A stretch of 64,000 bases of DNA from Nostoc sp. HK-01 (GCA_003990705.1 AP018319.1:186001-250000), one strand, 5' to 3'; positions 18,260 through 26,583 are shown, numbered from the stretch's first letter. The notes: a model not told the origin generated them from the sequence alone. Program-made: numbers and translations.

Positions 18260-18802
18260 ATGGCGAGAATAAATATGTCCAGAACCAAGCGATGGTTCAA
18301 TATGCACAAAAAAGAATTTAATCCTGATGGAACAATGAGGGATGATGTAAGGCAGCAAAAAATTTCTGAAGGGAGAAATCCGGCGGCAGTTGATGACTAT
18401 GCTCGTAGATTGAAGGCAGAATTTGATGAATGGAAACACCTGGACGAAACACAACCAGAAGAATGGATAGAGTATACTGCATACGATTTCTTTACACCCA
18501 CCGAGAAGCAACAGTTCAACCCTGATGGTTCTCTTAGAGCCGAATACGTTGAATCTGAGCTTATAAACGGGACTAGTCCGGGGTGGCTAGAAGAAATGGA
18601 AAGGCGCAAGAAGATTGATATTGATAACTATAATCGGGTATCAGAGCGAGAAGCAGCAATAGGCATAAATTTTGGTCAGCAAGAAATGAATAGACTCCGT
18701 GCTTCCAGCCAAACATACGTACAACGCCGCCAACAGATGGAAGTAGACTTGAGAAACAACGAAGAACCAAGCAGCCTACCTTTCGACATCGACACACCTT
18801 AG
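18260..18802 (+). CDS. Hypothetical protein with two F-N-P-D-G repeats, 180 aa
   Basis: Read from the ATG at 18260, preceded by TGTGAGGTG; a longer frame reaches 18185 but would overlap the divergent giant gene. The protein is charged and helical with no membrane segment. A motif is repeated: K-E-F-N-P-D-G-T-M-R-D-D-V-R then, about 60 residues later, Q-Q-F-N-P-D-G-S-L-R-A-E-Y-V, each followed by an S-E-G-R-N-P / I-N-G-T-S-P-G segment. It is divergent from the polymerase-like gene with a 46-base shared promoter space, so joint regulation is plausible. I do not recognise the family. Confidence 0.65.
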   Translation: MARINMSRTKRWFNMHKKEFNPDGTMRDDVRQQKISEGRNPAAVDDYARRLKAEFDEWKHLDETQPEEWIEYTAYDFFTPTEKQQFNPDGSLRAEYVESELINGTSPGWLEEMERRKKIDIDNYNRVSEREAAIGINFGQQEMNRLRASSQTYVQRRQQMEVDLRNNEEPSSLPFDIDTP

Positions 18803-19431
18803 TTGTAATTGCCAGGAATGGCAGGTGCGTAAACCGAAGTCCATTTTTGTTCAGACTGGCAATCATCGGGAGTGACGACAGGAGAAAATGTCTCTGCCGG
18901 ATTGGTGATCAGATCAGCAATGGCATCTTCCTTTTCTTTATTAGACAACTGGGTGAGTTTTACTTGTGCTGTTGGCTTAAACTTATCTTTTTCCTCAATT
19001 TGTCCAACCAGAAATGTTCTGGCTTTGTAATATTGAGCAGTATCACTTGGTTCATCTAATCCAAAACACCCCTTTGATTCAATAAACAGATGAGATTGAA
19101 CCCCACCAACATACTGGTGTGTAGGGATTAACTTATATGCGCCAGTCGCTCCCCAAAACAACATCGCTCGGCTTGATTGAGTATCAACACAGTGATTCTT
19201 AACAGTCTTGCCAATACTTACTCTTTTCTGGACACCGCAGACATTCCATGATACTCGGTACAATGGAGGGTATTTTTGAGCGATCGCTTTAACTTTTTGA
19301 TTAAAATTATCTGCCACAGGTATAGAGTTATTTTGCTCATTTGAGCCAGATCCAACGGTTGATTGACAGGAAGCAACCGCTAAAGCCAAGCTCAGAATCA
19401 GACTCTTACGAGCAAGATTACTAGATTGCAT
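18799..19431 (-). CDS. Putative lipoprotein, 210 aa
   Basis: Read from M-Q-S-S-N (19431), the first 25 residues give a basic N-terminus, a hydrophobic core and the lipobox L-A-V-A-S-C, so it should be a lipid-anchored exported protein; an upstream ATG at 19461 would add 10 unlikely residues. The mature part has Cys residues at W-N-V-C-G, N-H-C-V, K-G-C-F and D-D-C-Q, possibly two disulfides. The family is unknown. It overlaps the 18260 gene's end by four bases (convergent), and the response regulator gene lies just upstream with only 35 bases between. Confidence 0.75.
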   Translation of the reverse strand: MQSSNLARKSLILSLALAVASCQSTVGSGSNEQNNSIPVADNFNQKVKAIAQKYPPLYRVSWNVCGVQKRVSIGKTVKNHCVDTQSSRAMLFWGATGAYKLIPTHQYVGGVQSHLFIESKGCFGLDEPSDTAQYYKARTFLVGQIEEKDKFKPTAQVKLTQLSNKEKEDAIADLITNPAETFSPVVTPDDCQSEQKWTSVYAPAIPGNYN

Positions 19432-19466
19432 TGTCTTTCTAAAGTAGAAATTGTGGAACAAATCGA

Positions 19467-20156
19467 CTAAATAGCTTCTAGATTTTCGCCCCCAGGAATC
19501 TCAGTAAACAGAGATTTATAGTTTATGTACCCCAGACAAATAGCACGAAAAACTGCATGAGCGCGATTTTGCGCTCCCAGCTTGAGGTTGAGTGAATTTG
19601 TATATCCTCGGATTGAACCAGAGGAAACGTGCAAATTGTCAGCTATTTGCTCATTTGAAAATCCAAAAGCCATCAGTTTAAGAACTTTCATCTCTATTTG
19701 AGTTAAAGATTCCCCAAACTTTTTTCCTTTCCTTAAAGAGTTGTCCTCCTCTTTGATATCTAAGATAGAGCGAGACAGCCTCGGATCTATCCAGCACTGC
19801 CCTTGATAAGACATTTTGATCGCATATAGCAAAATTTCTGGCTCTGTATCACTCAACAGGTAGGAATTAGCACCAGCATTAAAAGCCATCTTGAGTAATC
19901 CTTCATCTGAGTGCTGGCTTAAAACGACTATTTTGACATCAGGGAACTCTTGATTAATTTCAGTTATCAAGTCAATGCCACTGACATCAGGTAAGTCTAT
20001 TTTGAGAATTACAAGATCGGGATGAGTGCCTCTAAGGAGTTGTAAGCCTTGTTCCCCTGAATCCGCTTCCTGCACTTCTATATTTGCGCTCTCTAGAGCT
20101 GTCTTTATTCCCAGGCGTAAAATTGGGTAGTCATCGATTATCAGTACACGCATCAT
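19467..20156 (-). CDS. NarL/FixJ-type response regulator with degenerate receiver
   Basis: A 229-residue two-domain protein. The receiver begins V-L-I-I-D-D (acidic pair D8-D9), but the phospho-acceptor position in P-D-L-V-I-L-K-I-D-L-P is Lys52 instead of Asp. The conserved Lys of the Y-L-L-K-D box is Ser102; Ser80 is kept. The C-terminal LuxR-type HTH is intact: L-T-Q-I-E-M-K-V-L-K-L-M-A-F-G-F-S-N-E-Q-I-A-D-N-L-H-V-S, from about residue 150. It should bind DNA but is unlikely to be controlled by ordinary Asp phosphorylation. No histidine kinase is adjacent. The lipoprotein gene downstream may be co-transcribed. Confidence 0.88.
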   Translation of the reverse strand: MMRVLIIDDYPILRLGIKTALESANIEVQEADSGEQGLQLLRGTHPDLVILKIDLPDVSGIDLITEINQEFPDVKIVVLSQHSDEGLLKMAFNAGANSYLLSDTEPEILLYAIKMSYQGQCWIDPRLSRSILDIKEEDNSLRKGKKFGESLTQIEMKVLKLMAFGFSNEQIADNLHVSSGSIRGYTNSLNLKLGAQNRAHAVFRAICLGYINYKSLFTEIPGGENLEAI

Positions 20157-20190
20157 AATTTTTATGCCTTCAAAAAGCAGGAATGCGGAA

Positions 20191-20312
20191 ACAATTTGTA
20201 AGGATTCAGAATCCAGAATTCAAAATTAATATTTAGGAATCAAGACATACAAGAAAATAAAATTTCTATTTCAGAGAACCTTACAAATTGTCTACTAATT
20301 CTGGATTCTGGG
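20191..20312. repeat. Interspersed inverted repeat between regulator and DUF192 gene
   Basis: ACAATTTGTAAGG (20191-20203) is the perfect inverse of 20279-20291, and inside/after it AGAATCCAGAATT (20208-20220) is inverse to AATTCTGGATTCT (20297-20309). AGAATCC/CCAGAATTC strings recur in intergenic DNA elsewhere in this window (for example 26600-26720). It is likely a non-coding dispersed repeat. Confidence 0.6.
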
Positions 20313-20343
20313 TACTGACTCCTGAATTTTCACAACAATCTTG

Positions 20344-20874
20344 CTAAATTTTATCACCATAACCTGATTCTTGCTGCTTATAAAAAGTTAATTTATCCCG
20401 GATTTTAATATTAGTTAACTTAGCCTTTCCTGAAGGTAGTTCAAGTATATGAGTAGCAATTGGAGCAGTATATAAAGGACAAGGTTGTTTTCGGCAGGGA
20501 ATAGCATTATGTACGATTCTTGTCACTATTCCTTGGTAAATAAATATTATATCGAGGGGAAAATTTACCCTATACATCCAAAACGCCGCATCTTTATAAG
20601 GCTTTCCCAAATTAAACAACATTCCGCGATCACCCTCTAAATGAGAGCGATATTTCAATCCTTTTTCTATTTCAGTTGGCGAATTAGCCGATTCTAAATA
20701 AAAGGTGTGATTATTGCGAGTCAGTTTGTATTTAATTGGCAAATGCTGTGGGCGAGAAGCTAAAAAACTCAGAGTTAAAGTCCCAATTATTACAGATATA
20801 CCCGCAATAGAACCTAGTATCCTTAAACCATTGATGGCAGCATAATCTAGTTTTTTTGAGATGAGGAACAACAT
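20344..20874 (-). CDS. DUF192 family protein, membrane-anchored
   Basis: A 176-residue protein. Residues about 18-42 form one hydrophobic segment (signal anchor). The rest matches the DUF192 pattern: F-Y-L-E-S-A-N-S-P-T-E-I-E-K-G-L-K-Y-R, G-M-L-F-N-L-G, F-W-M-Y-R-V-N-F-P-L-D-I-I-F-I and a C-terminal I-L-E-L-P-S-G. DUF192 proteins are small, usually exported beta proteins of unknown biochemical role. Two Cys (P-C-R-K-Q-P-C-P) are present. The AAA+ remnant gene lies three bases upstream of the start. Confidence 0.82.
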   Translation of the reverse strand: MLFLISKKLDYAAINGLRILGSIAGISVIIGTLTLSFLASRPQHLPIKYKLTRNNHTFYLESANSPTEIEKGLKYRSHLEGDRGMLFNLGKPYKDAAFWMYRVNFPLDIIFIYQGIVTRIVHNAIPCRKQPCPLYTAPIATHILELPSGKAKLTNIKIRDKLTFYKQQESGYGDKI

Positions 20875-20876
20875 AA

Positions 20877-21433
20877 CTAACTAAAAATATTAATATTGCC
20901 GTGACTGTAAACAGAATCATCAATTGGGCTTGCTGGTAGCCCCTGTAAAGAAGCTCTGTTTCGCATCCTCTCAACTTTGTCCGCCTCTCTAATTGCCAAC
21001 GGATTAATGTTTTGTCTGGCCTCTAATAAGGATGCGACAGTAATTTCTAATCGTGGGAGTGAAGAATGTTGATGAGTGTTCTTATCTCCCCCAAACATCA
21101 GACAGAAAGTTGAAGCTGCGGCTTTTTCAACAATAGCTCCGATTTCTGCGCCGACACAACGATAGGTTTCTTTTAAGAGTCTGCGCCATTGTTCTTCACT
21201 ATAAGCATCCCCACCATTACGAAAACGCTCATCAAATCTTGCCAAGTGGATTTTGAATATTTCGTGTCTTTCGCCGTTATTAGGTAAATCTACTTTAAAT
21301 ATGTCATCAAAACGTCCACATCGCGTTAATTCTGGCGGCAGTAGTTCTAAATTGTTAGCCGAGGCAATAATTAAGACATTACTCGTTCGCTCTTGCATCC
21401 ATGTCAATAGCATTCCTGCCAACCTTCTGCCTA
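20877..21433 (-). pseudogene. AAA+ ATPase, C-terminal half only
   Basis: Downstream of the IS5-like element a frame reads L-G-R-R-L-A-G-M-L-L-T-W-M-Q-E-R, then V-L-I-I-A-S-A-N-N and P-E-L-T-R-C-G-R-F-D-D-I-F-K-V-D-L-P. This is sensor 1 and the second region of homology of an FtsH/Ycf46-type AAA+ ATPase. A lid domain and about 80 unique residues follow. Walker A and Walker B are missing. The apparent start at 21464 lies inside the IS and is spurious. No Walker motifs lie on the other side of the IS, so a deletion accompanied the insertion. Confidence 0.78.
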
Positions 21434-22503
21434 GGCTTTGTTGCATGAAAGAAAAAAAAGACACACCAATCTGGTACTAGAACAGAAGTTAGTTGTCTAC
21501 TTTGTAACTGTCTGGCTTGCCCAACTGGATCATGCGGTTAAGGGCGGCACACTGTAGAAATAGCTCGACAGCTTGATTGTTAAAAAAGCGTCGTCGTAAC
21601 TTACCACCAAAAATGGTTTTGAGTCGAAATATAGCTGTCTCGGATAATGAACGGCGATGATATCCACTCTCTTGTTTCCATTGCTTGCGCCCAACTTGAT
21701 TCACTCGTCGCAGATTTTCATCTCTGGGATGGAAGTGTGTTTCATTGTTGGTGTGTTGTTGGATTTTGGCGTTGCTACGCGGTGGAATTATGGCTTTGGC
21801 CCCGTGTTGTGAAATGGTGTCGTAACAACCTTTTGTATCATAGCCACCATCACCAGATACTTGTTCTATCGGTTGCTCAATCTGCTCCAATATGTCAGGC
21901 AGTACCTCGCAATCAGCCATATCATTAGTAGTCACCACCGCACCCAGAATTTCGCCGCTTTCACAGTCAACGCCTAGATGCAACTTCCGCCACGTCCGTC
22001 GTTTTCCTACTCCATGTGTGCGGACTTTCCACTCACCTTCACCATAGACTTTTACACCAGTTGAATCCACTACCACATGAACAGCTTTGTCTTTTGGGAT
22101 AACTGGTAGTTCCACAGACAACTTGCTCAAACGACGAGACAGCGTGGAATGGTCTGGTACTTCTAGCTCAATTCCCATGAGCGTGAACAGCGATTCTAAA
22201 AACCCCTCTGCTTGTCGCCCTGGTAAATGAAACACCGATTGGATTGTTCCCATAGTGGCGATTGCCACATCACTGTAATGATTCGATGCCCCCTTTTTCC
22301 CGGTTTTTTGCTGATTGCGCCACTGCTCGATGATTTCTTCGTTCACCCAAAAAGTTATACTGCCTCGTTGCTTGAGGGCAGCATCATAAGCGTTCCAATT
22401 CTTAACTTTGTACTGGGCTTTCGTCTTCATATGCAGGGTTAGGCGGCTCGAAAACATCGGCTATAAGTAAATTTACCATTTTGCCTATTCACGCAACAAC
22501 GCC
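21434..22503 (-). mobile_element. 1070-bp IS5-family element (IS903/IS1031-like)
   Basis: Imperfect terminal inverted repeats: left GGCTTTGTTGCATGAA at 21434, right (inverse) GGCGTTGTTGCGTGAA ending at 22503. It contains a single leftward transposase gene. The flanks do not share a duplication (CTGCCTA on the left, GAGAATAGC on the right), which is expected if the insertion was followed by an adjacent deletion. Confidence 0.8.
21489..22430 (-). CDS. IS5-family DDE transposase
   Basis: A 313-residue protein read from M-K-T-K-A-Q (22430); an upstream Met at 22457 is less likely. Catalytic blocks: V-H-V-V-V-D-S-T-G-V-K-V (first Asp), V-S-G-D-G-G-Y-D-T-K (second Asp) and the C-terminal Y-H-R-R-S-L-S-E-T-A-I-F-R-L-K (Y-x2-R-x3-E-x6-K signature with the Glu). 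The signature, length and G-K-R-R-T-W-R-K-L-H-L-G block fit the IS5 family. The frame is intact, so the element may be active. Confidence 0.92.
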   Translation of the reverse strand: MKTKAQYKVKNWNAYDAALKQRGSITFWVNEEIIEQWRNQQKTGKKGASNHYSDVAIATMGTIQSVFHLPGRQAEGFLESLFTLMGIELEVPDHSTLSRRLSKLSVELPVIPKDKAVHVVVDSTGVKVYGEGEWKVRTHGVGKRRTWRKLHLGVDCESGEILGAVVTTNDMADCEVLPDILEQIEQPIEQVSGDGGYDTKGCYDTISQHGAKAIIPPRSNAKIQQHTNNETHFHPRDENLRRVNQVGRKQWKQESGYHRRSLSETAIFRLKTIFGGKLRRRFFNNQAVELFLQCAALNRMIQLGKPDSYKVDN

Positions 22504-22708
22504 GAGAATAGCTCAAGAGATTTTTCACAAACTCTGGTGTGGCCTCATTATGTTTGAGTACTTCTATTAAGCAATTGCCTTGTTTCACGCTTGTTTGTGG
22601 AAGATTATTAATTCCAGCATCTTGGCAGACCGCTTGAAAAATCTTTCCTGCGCGATCATCAAAGTGCTGTTGATTGGCGAATTGTGCCAGTTTTTCGGTG
22701 TTATTCAT
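22504..22708 (-). pseudogene. Truncated gene upstream of the IS5-like element
   Basis: About 68 codons of the original gene remain (M-N-N-T-E-K-L-A-Q-F-A-N to L-L-S-Y-S-R) before the reading frame runs into the IS end and stops. It may be the 5' part of the AAA+ gene whose 3' part lies at 20877-21433, or of a separate gene; the missing centre prevents a decision. Its start overlaps the 3' end of the ParM-like gene by four bases, suggesting one transcript. Confidence 0.5.
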
Positions 22709-23940
22709 GAGGGTAACGATGAGGAAGGAGAATCAACAAGCATCGGTAAAAAGTTTTTCCAGCGATCTGGGTGACAACGTTGAACTGTGTTAACTGGTTT
22801 AGCTGCTTGGGGGACTAAAGGCTGTTGTCGGTCATACTGGAAATTCATATCCAACATATTGATGTGAGAGATATGTAAAGCCCAGACATCAGCTAACCTA
22901 TTACCTAATTTATGAGTATCCAGAGCCGCAGGTATATCGACTCCACCATTCCAAACAATAGGTATTGATTCTTCTTCAAAAAATTGGGTCAATTCAGGGC
23001 GCACAAATTCTCCTGTCCCACCACACAGAAGAACTTCATCTACAGATGCAATATTTCTTATCCATCTAAGTAATGCGCGGCAATACTCCCGACGTACAAG
23101 AGTTAAGGATTTCTGAAATAAAGCTAAGTCAGACTCTATATCAGCCGATTTAGTTTTGCGTGATAGTGAACGCAATGCTTCAAAATTACCTAGATTTGCT
23201 TTTACTAGAGCTGATGGTATATGCAAATCATCCTTACATAGCCCCACAGATGCGTGTTCTACAAATCTTTCTACCAACCAATTCATTCCTAAATCTGTGG
23301 ACTCAGCTTTAATTTGATTTTTGCCCTTAACTACAATAAAGCTGGCATTGCGATAACCCAACATCAGCATTCCAATAGTTCGTTTAGAGTAAGCTTCTCC
23401 CAAAGTACGCCGACGACTAGCTAAAACACCACATCCTTCTAACGACACCATGAAATTACGCACTTTTAGCTTTAATCTACCTGTCGGTGTAGCAATTCCT
23501 CCTTTCAAGACGGCGGATAGTTGTTTGCCTAGATTATTACCGTCTTTGTATTCGCCAGAGGGCAATAACAAATGTATAAAAACTTCAGTCTCTTTTAATG
23601 CCAGATGATGACAAACCAACCAAAGTAAACCTGCTAACTTCGGTACAGCATACTGATATTTCAAATCTCGAATTGCTGATGTCCCGGCAAATTTATTTTT
23701 AGCCAAACTGCCTAAAGCATAGTATTCAGAGCCTATACCTACCCATGCTGCATCGCTAGTTAATGGGTCAACATCTAACCCAACAACAGATTCCTTCTCT
23801 ACATCTGCCACTTCTGGAGACATAGTAATTACCTGTGGCGTAGCATCTGGATAAATTTGAGCCAATACTTTAATCAAACTCGCTCCTAAATCACAAGTCA
23901 AAACGAGCTTAACTATATCCGAGTTATCTTTCTTAACCAT
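22705..23940 (-). CDS. ParM/StbA-like actin ATPase for plasmid partition
   Basis: A 411-residue ASKHA-fold protein. The phosphate-1 loop is L-T-C-D-L-G-A-S-L-I-K (residues about 14-24). The middle has T-I-G-M-L-M-L-G-Y-R-N-A, and the adenosine motif V-D-E-V-L-L-C-G-G-T-G-E-F-V lies near residue 310. Such proteins form filaments that push plasmid copies apart. The ParR-like gene lies five bases upstream, with iterons before it: the standard centromere-adaptor-motor order. The C-terminal tail of about 40 residues is Gln/Pro-rich and variable. Confidence 0.82.
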   Translation of the reverse strand: MVKKDNSDIVKLVLTCDLGASLIKVLAQIYPDATPQVITMSPEVADVEKESVVGLDVDPLTSDAAWVGIGSEYYALGSLAKNKFAGTSAIRDLKYQYAVPKLAGLLWLVCHHLALKETEVFIHLLLPSGEYKDGNNLGKQLSAVLKGGIATPTGRLKLKVRNFMVSLEGCGVLASRRRTLGEAYSKRTIGMLMLGYRNASFIVVKGKNQIKAESTDLGMNWLVERFVEHASVGLCKDDLHIPSALVKANLGNFEALRSLSRKTKSADIESDLALFQKSLTLVRREYCRALLRWIRNIASVDEVLLCGGTGEFVRPELTQFFEEESIPIVWNGGVDIPAALDTHKLGNRLADVWALHISHINMLDMNFQYDRQQPLVPQAAKPVNTVQRCHPDRWKNFLPMLVDSPSSSLPS

Positions 23941-23945
23941 TTAAT

Positions 23946-24401
23946 TTAATCAATCCCTGCAAGTGCCTGATTAACTTCTATCATTTCTTCTGTCAACTGA
24001 AGGTTCATGTTCCATTCATCTTCGTCATCTTCTTCCTCCTGTTGTTGAAGAACCTGTTGTTGAGGAGCCTGTGAATTTATTGGTTGAGTTGCTGGCGCAA
24101 CTGATAGCCCTAACGAAGGGATTGATGTACTGTTATTTATTCCAGTCATTTGTTGAATTGAAATTAATTTTTTTGTCAGATTTTCAGCAGCAGCACGGCA
24201 AGCTTCTTGGAATTCATCTTCGCTAACTTTGCCCTTCAAAGCCTCGACTAGCCAATAAGAAGTAATTGCTTCTATAGCTAGATCAGTAGCAGCTTTACCA
24301 GAACGATGCTTCAATAAATAATCAATTACTTTGCCGTCCCAAGAAGTAGGAACTTTGCGAATCTTAGGTAATTCTATTTCTTTTTTTTGCTGTTGTGTCA
24401 T
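23946..24401 (-). CDS. ParR-like partition adaptor
   Basis: A 151-residue protein from M-T-Q-Q-Q-K-K (24401); a frame to 24440 exists but this Met follows the better context. The N-terminal half (R-K-V-P-T-S-W-D-G-K-V-I-D-Y-L-L-K-H) is basic and could be a small DNA-binding domain. A helical middle and a disordered Gln/Glu/Asp-rich C-terminus follow, ending M-I-E-V-N-Q-A-L-A-G-I-D. The tail may bind the actin-like filament, as in ParR. Position just before the ParM-like gene and just after six phased iterons is the main argument; sequence similarity to known ParR was not tested. Confidence 0.65.
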   Translation of the reverse strand: MTQQQKKEIELPKIRKVPTSWDGKVIDYLLKHRSGKAATDLAIEAITSYWLVEALKGKVSEDEFQEACRAAAENLTKKLISIQQMTGINNSTSIPSLGLSVAPATQPINSQAPQQQVLQQQEEEDDEDEWNMNLQLTEEMIEVNQALAGID

Positions 24402-24451
24402 AACATTTGATTTCAGTATTTCTAGACTCAATTTATACAAAAACTACAATT

Positions 24452-24593
24452 GGGTTTTTATCGGGTACAACTGGGTTTTTATCGTGTATAACCGGGTTTT
24501 TATCGGGTAAAAAATTGCATAACAGTAAAAAAGTGCTGGGTTTTTATCGTGTATAACCGGGTTTTTATCGGGTGTATTCGGGTTTTTATCGGG
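24452..24593. repeat. Six iterons, parC-like centromere (21-bp phase)
   Basis: Six copies of GGGTTTTTATCGKG start at 24452, 24473, 24494, 24538, 24559 and 24580. Within each set of three the spacing is exactly 21 bp, and the two sets are 44 bp apart, so all copies lie on nearly the same DNA face. Consensus unit: GGGTTTTTATCGKGTATAAC. A degenerate GGGTTTTCGGG follows at 24614. The location upstream of the ParR/ParM-like genes fits a partition centromere; use as replication iterons is the alternative. Confidence 0.85.
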
Positions 24594-24639
24594 CGGATTT
24601 TTCGATAAAAAATTGGGTTTTCGGGTAGTTTAGGATGAA

Positions 24640-24774
24640 GGTGTACTCACTTTACTTTCGCGCCCCTTCGGGGTGGCTTCGCCATTCCTCGCTACGCTCG
24701 GAACGCAAAAGTAGTTCGCCCTGCCGGGAGCGTGGAAGTTTTTCAAAGACACTCGTTGCAGCGAGAATAAATCA
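24640..24774. other. Candidate oriT upstream of the relaxase gene
   Basis: This 135-bp GC-rich island carries nested inverted repeats: TACTTTCGCG (24653-24662) against CGCAAAAGTA (24704-24713), CCCCTTCGGGG (24663-24673) and an imperfect TTCCTCGCTACGCTCGGAA. It ends at the relaxase start. MobV-type nick sites usually lie next to inverted repeats just upstream of mob. Some of these palindromes also resemble dispersed Nostoc repeats, so the assignment is positional. Confidence 0.45.
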
Positions 24775-26583
24775 ATGGTAGCGTTAGCAATACTACGAGT
24801 TGAAAAATTAAAATCATTCGGAAATATTGGGGGAAGTGAAAAACATACTGCCCGACTTCAGGATACTCCCAATGCAGATCCAACAAAACAAAATATCCGA
24901 CTGATTGGAGCAACAGATCAGAGATCGCTCGAAGAAGTAGTGAAAGAACTGATAAAATCAAAAACAAACTACCAGCCCAGAAAAGACGCAGTGCTGTGCA
25001 GTGAAATATTTTTGAGTGCAAGTCCAGAATACTTTCGACCCGATGACCCATCAATGGCGGGTACTTGGGACAATCAGAAAATGGAGGATTTTACGAATGC
25101 TTCCCAACAATGGCTGTTAGAAAAATATGGAAATAAGTGTGTCAGAGCCGAATTACACTTAGATGAATCGACCCCACACATTCATGCCTATATCGTGCCA
25201 CTCAACGAAAAAACCAAACGACTTAGTTATAAAGAAATGTTTGGCGGTTCTGTGGCACAGGGACGACTGAAAATGTCACAACTTCAAGATAGTTATGCGG
25301 TTGCACTGGCTCCTTTAGGTATCCAACGGGGTGTTAAAGGCTCAAAAGCTCAACATATCCAGGTTCAAGAATATTATCAAGCGGTCAACTCTCAACCCCT
25401 GAGTTTGGAGTTAGAACGATTTGCACCTTTACCAAGAGAAACAGCCCATGAGTTGCTTGAACGTATTAAAAATGACCGACGCATCCAACAATTAGATCAC
25501 CAATTAGCTGACCGCCGACGAATTATTCAGTTGGAGAAACGGGCTTCTTTATCATCAATAGCCTCAGAGAAACTGCGACAGGATTTAGAAACACGCTTAG
25601 TTCAACTAGAACAAGAGAACTTAGAATGGCGACAAAAAGCTGATTTAATGCGCGACTTACCTTTAACTGATGTAGCTTGGGCGTTAGGGTTAAATTCTTT
25701 TGATGGGCGATGGAAGGGCTATGGACACATCATTAGTATTGATGGGTCAAAGTTTTACGATTTTTCACCTCAACAGCTTCATGGTGGTGGCGGTGCGATT
25801 GATTTAGTCATGCACGTTAATAATTGCAATTTCACAAGGGCGATCGCGTGGTTATCTGAATCATTTGGTAAAACCGGAGTCCAAAAAGCAGCGATCGCGC
25901 ACTCACTCAATCTGACAAATGAGATTATTCACTCCCAACCTTGCCCTAAATTCCAGCGACCAGTTGAGGATAAAACTCACTGGTCAGAAGTTGCTCAATA
26001 TTTAACGACTAAACGAGGTATCCCACCAAATTTGATACAAGCTCTTTATGAACGAGGCTTAGTTTATGCTGATGCTCATCAAAATGCTGTATTTGTCATG
26101 CGAAATTTCAATGACCAAACTAATGGTGCGTTTTTGAGAGGGACGAAGGGGGAGAATAACACTTTCAAGGGCTACCACAAAGGTACAAAGCGGAGTGATA
26201 GCTGGTTTTACTTTCACTTAGGAGGACAAGCTCAAACTCAGGTAGAAAGAGCAGTATTGTGTAAATCTCCAATTGAGGCATTATCATTCGCCACGCTGGA
26301 ATTGAAAGCCTATAAAGGAGTACCACAACAAAGAACAATGTATTTAGCCGTAGATAATCCCAAAAGTCTCCCAGTAGATTTTTTGCAAACAGTCCCGGTG
26401 GTAGAAATGGCATTTGATAATGATGCTTGGGGTCATGAAACTGCCCTGACCATTCAGAAACTGTTGAAAGATGCAACTACACTTAGAACTAAAGTCAAAG
26501 ATAAAGATTGGAATGAACAACTTGTAGAAAAACTTTACGTTCAACAACAAAAACTTTCGTCACGGCAGGATATGGAAATCTAA
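24775..26583 (+). CDS. MobV/Pre-type relaxase fused to primase/TOPRIM-like region
   Basis: A 602-residue protein. N-terminal MobV features: H24-x-x-R27 with N33-x-D-P-x-x-x-N40, and the metal-binding box H128-L-D-E-S-T-P-H-I-H137. The relaxase domain ends near residue 240. After a coiled-coil linker (about 240-285) comes a DUF3991/CHC2-like segment with G-R-W-K-G-Y-G-H-I and G-G-G-G-A-I-D-L-V. A second segment has L-Y-E-R-G-L-V-Y-A-D and C-K-S-P-I-E-A-L-S-F-A near residues 500-510, TOPRIM-like. Relaxases nick oriT and carry the strand; a fused primase could start second-strand synthesis in the recipient. Start is the ATG following GCGAGAATAAATCA. Confidence 0.85.
   Translation: MVALAILRVEKLKSFGNIGGSEKHTARLQDTPNADPTKQNIRLIGATDQRSLEEVVKELIKSKTNYQPRKDAVLCSEIFLSASPEYFRPDDPSMAGTWDNQKMEDFTNASQQWLLEKYGNKCVRAELHLDESTPHIHAYIVPLNEKTKRLSYKEMFGGSVAQGRLKMSQLQDSYAVALAPLGIQRGVKGSKAQHIQVQEYYQAVNSQPLSLELERFAPLPRETAHELLERIKNDRRIQQLDHQLADRRRIIQLEKRASLSSIASEKLRQDLETRLVQLEQENLEWRQKADLMRDLPLTDVAWALGLNSFDGRWKGYGHIISIDGSKFYDFSPQQLHGGGGAIDLVMHVNNCNFTRAIAWLSESFGKTGVQKAAIAHSLNLTNEIIHSQPCPKFQRPVEDKTHWSEVAQYLTTKRGIPPNLIQALYERGLVYADAHQNAVFVMRNFNDQTNGAFLRGTKGENNTFKGYHKGTKRSDSWFYFHLGGQAQTQVERAVLCKSPIEALSFATLELKAYKGVPQQRTMYLAVDNPKSLPVDFLQTVPVVEMAFDNDAWGHETALTIQKLLKDATTLRTKVKDKDWNEQLVEKLYVQQQKLSSRQDMEI

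Noticed and set aside
24452-24593. Repeats resembling a CRISPR array
   Set aside because: Repeats are 14 bp with 7-base gaps (and one 30-base gap), gaps are similar rather than unique spacers, and no cas genes are near; they fit partition iterons.
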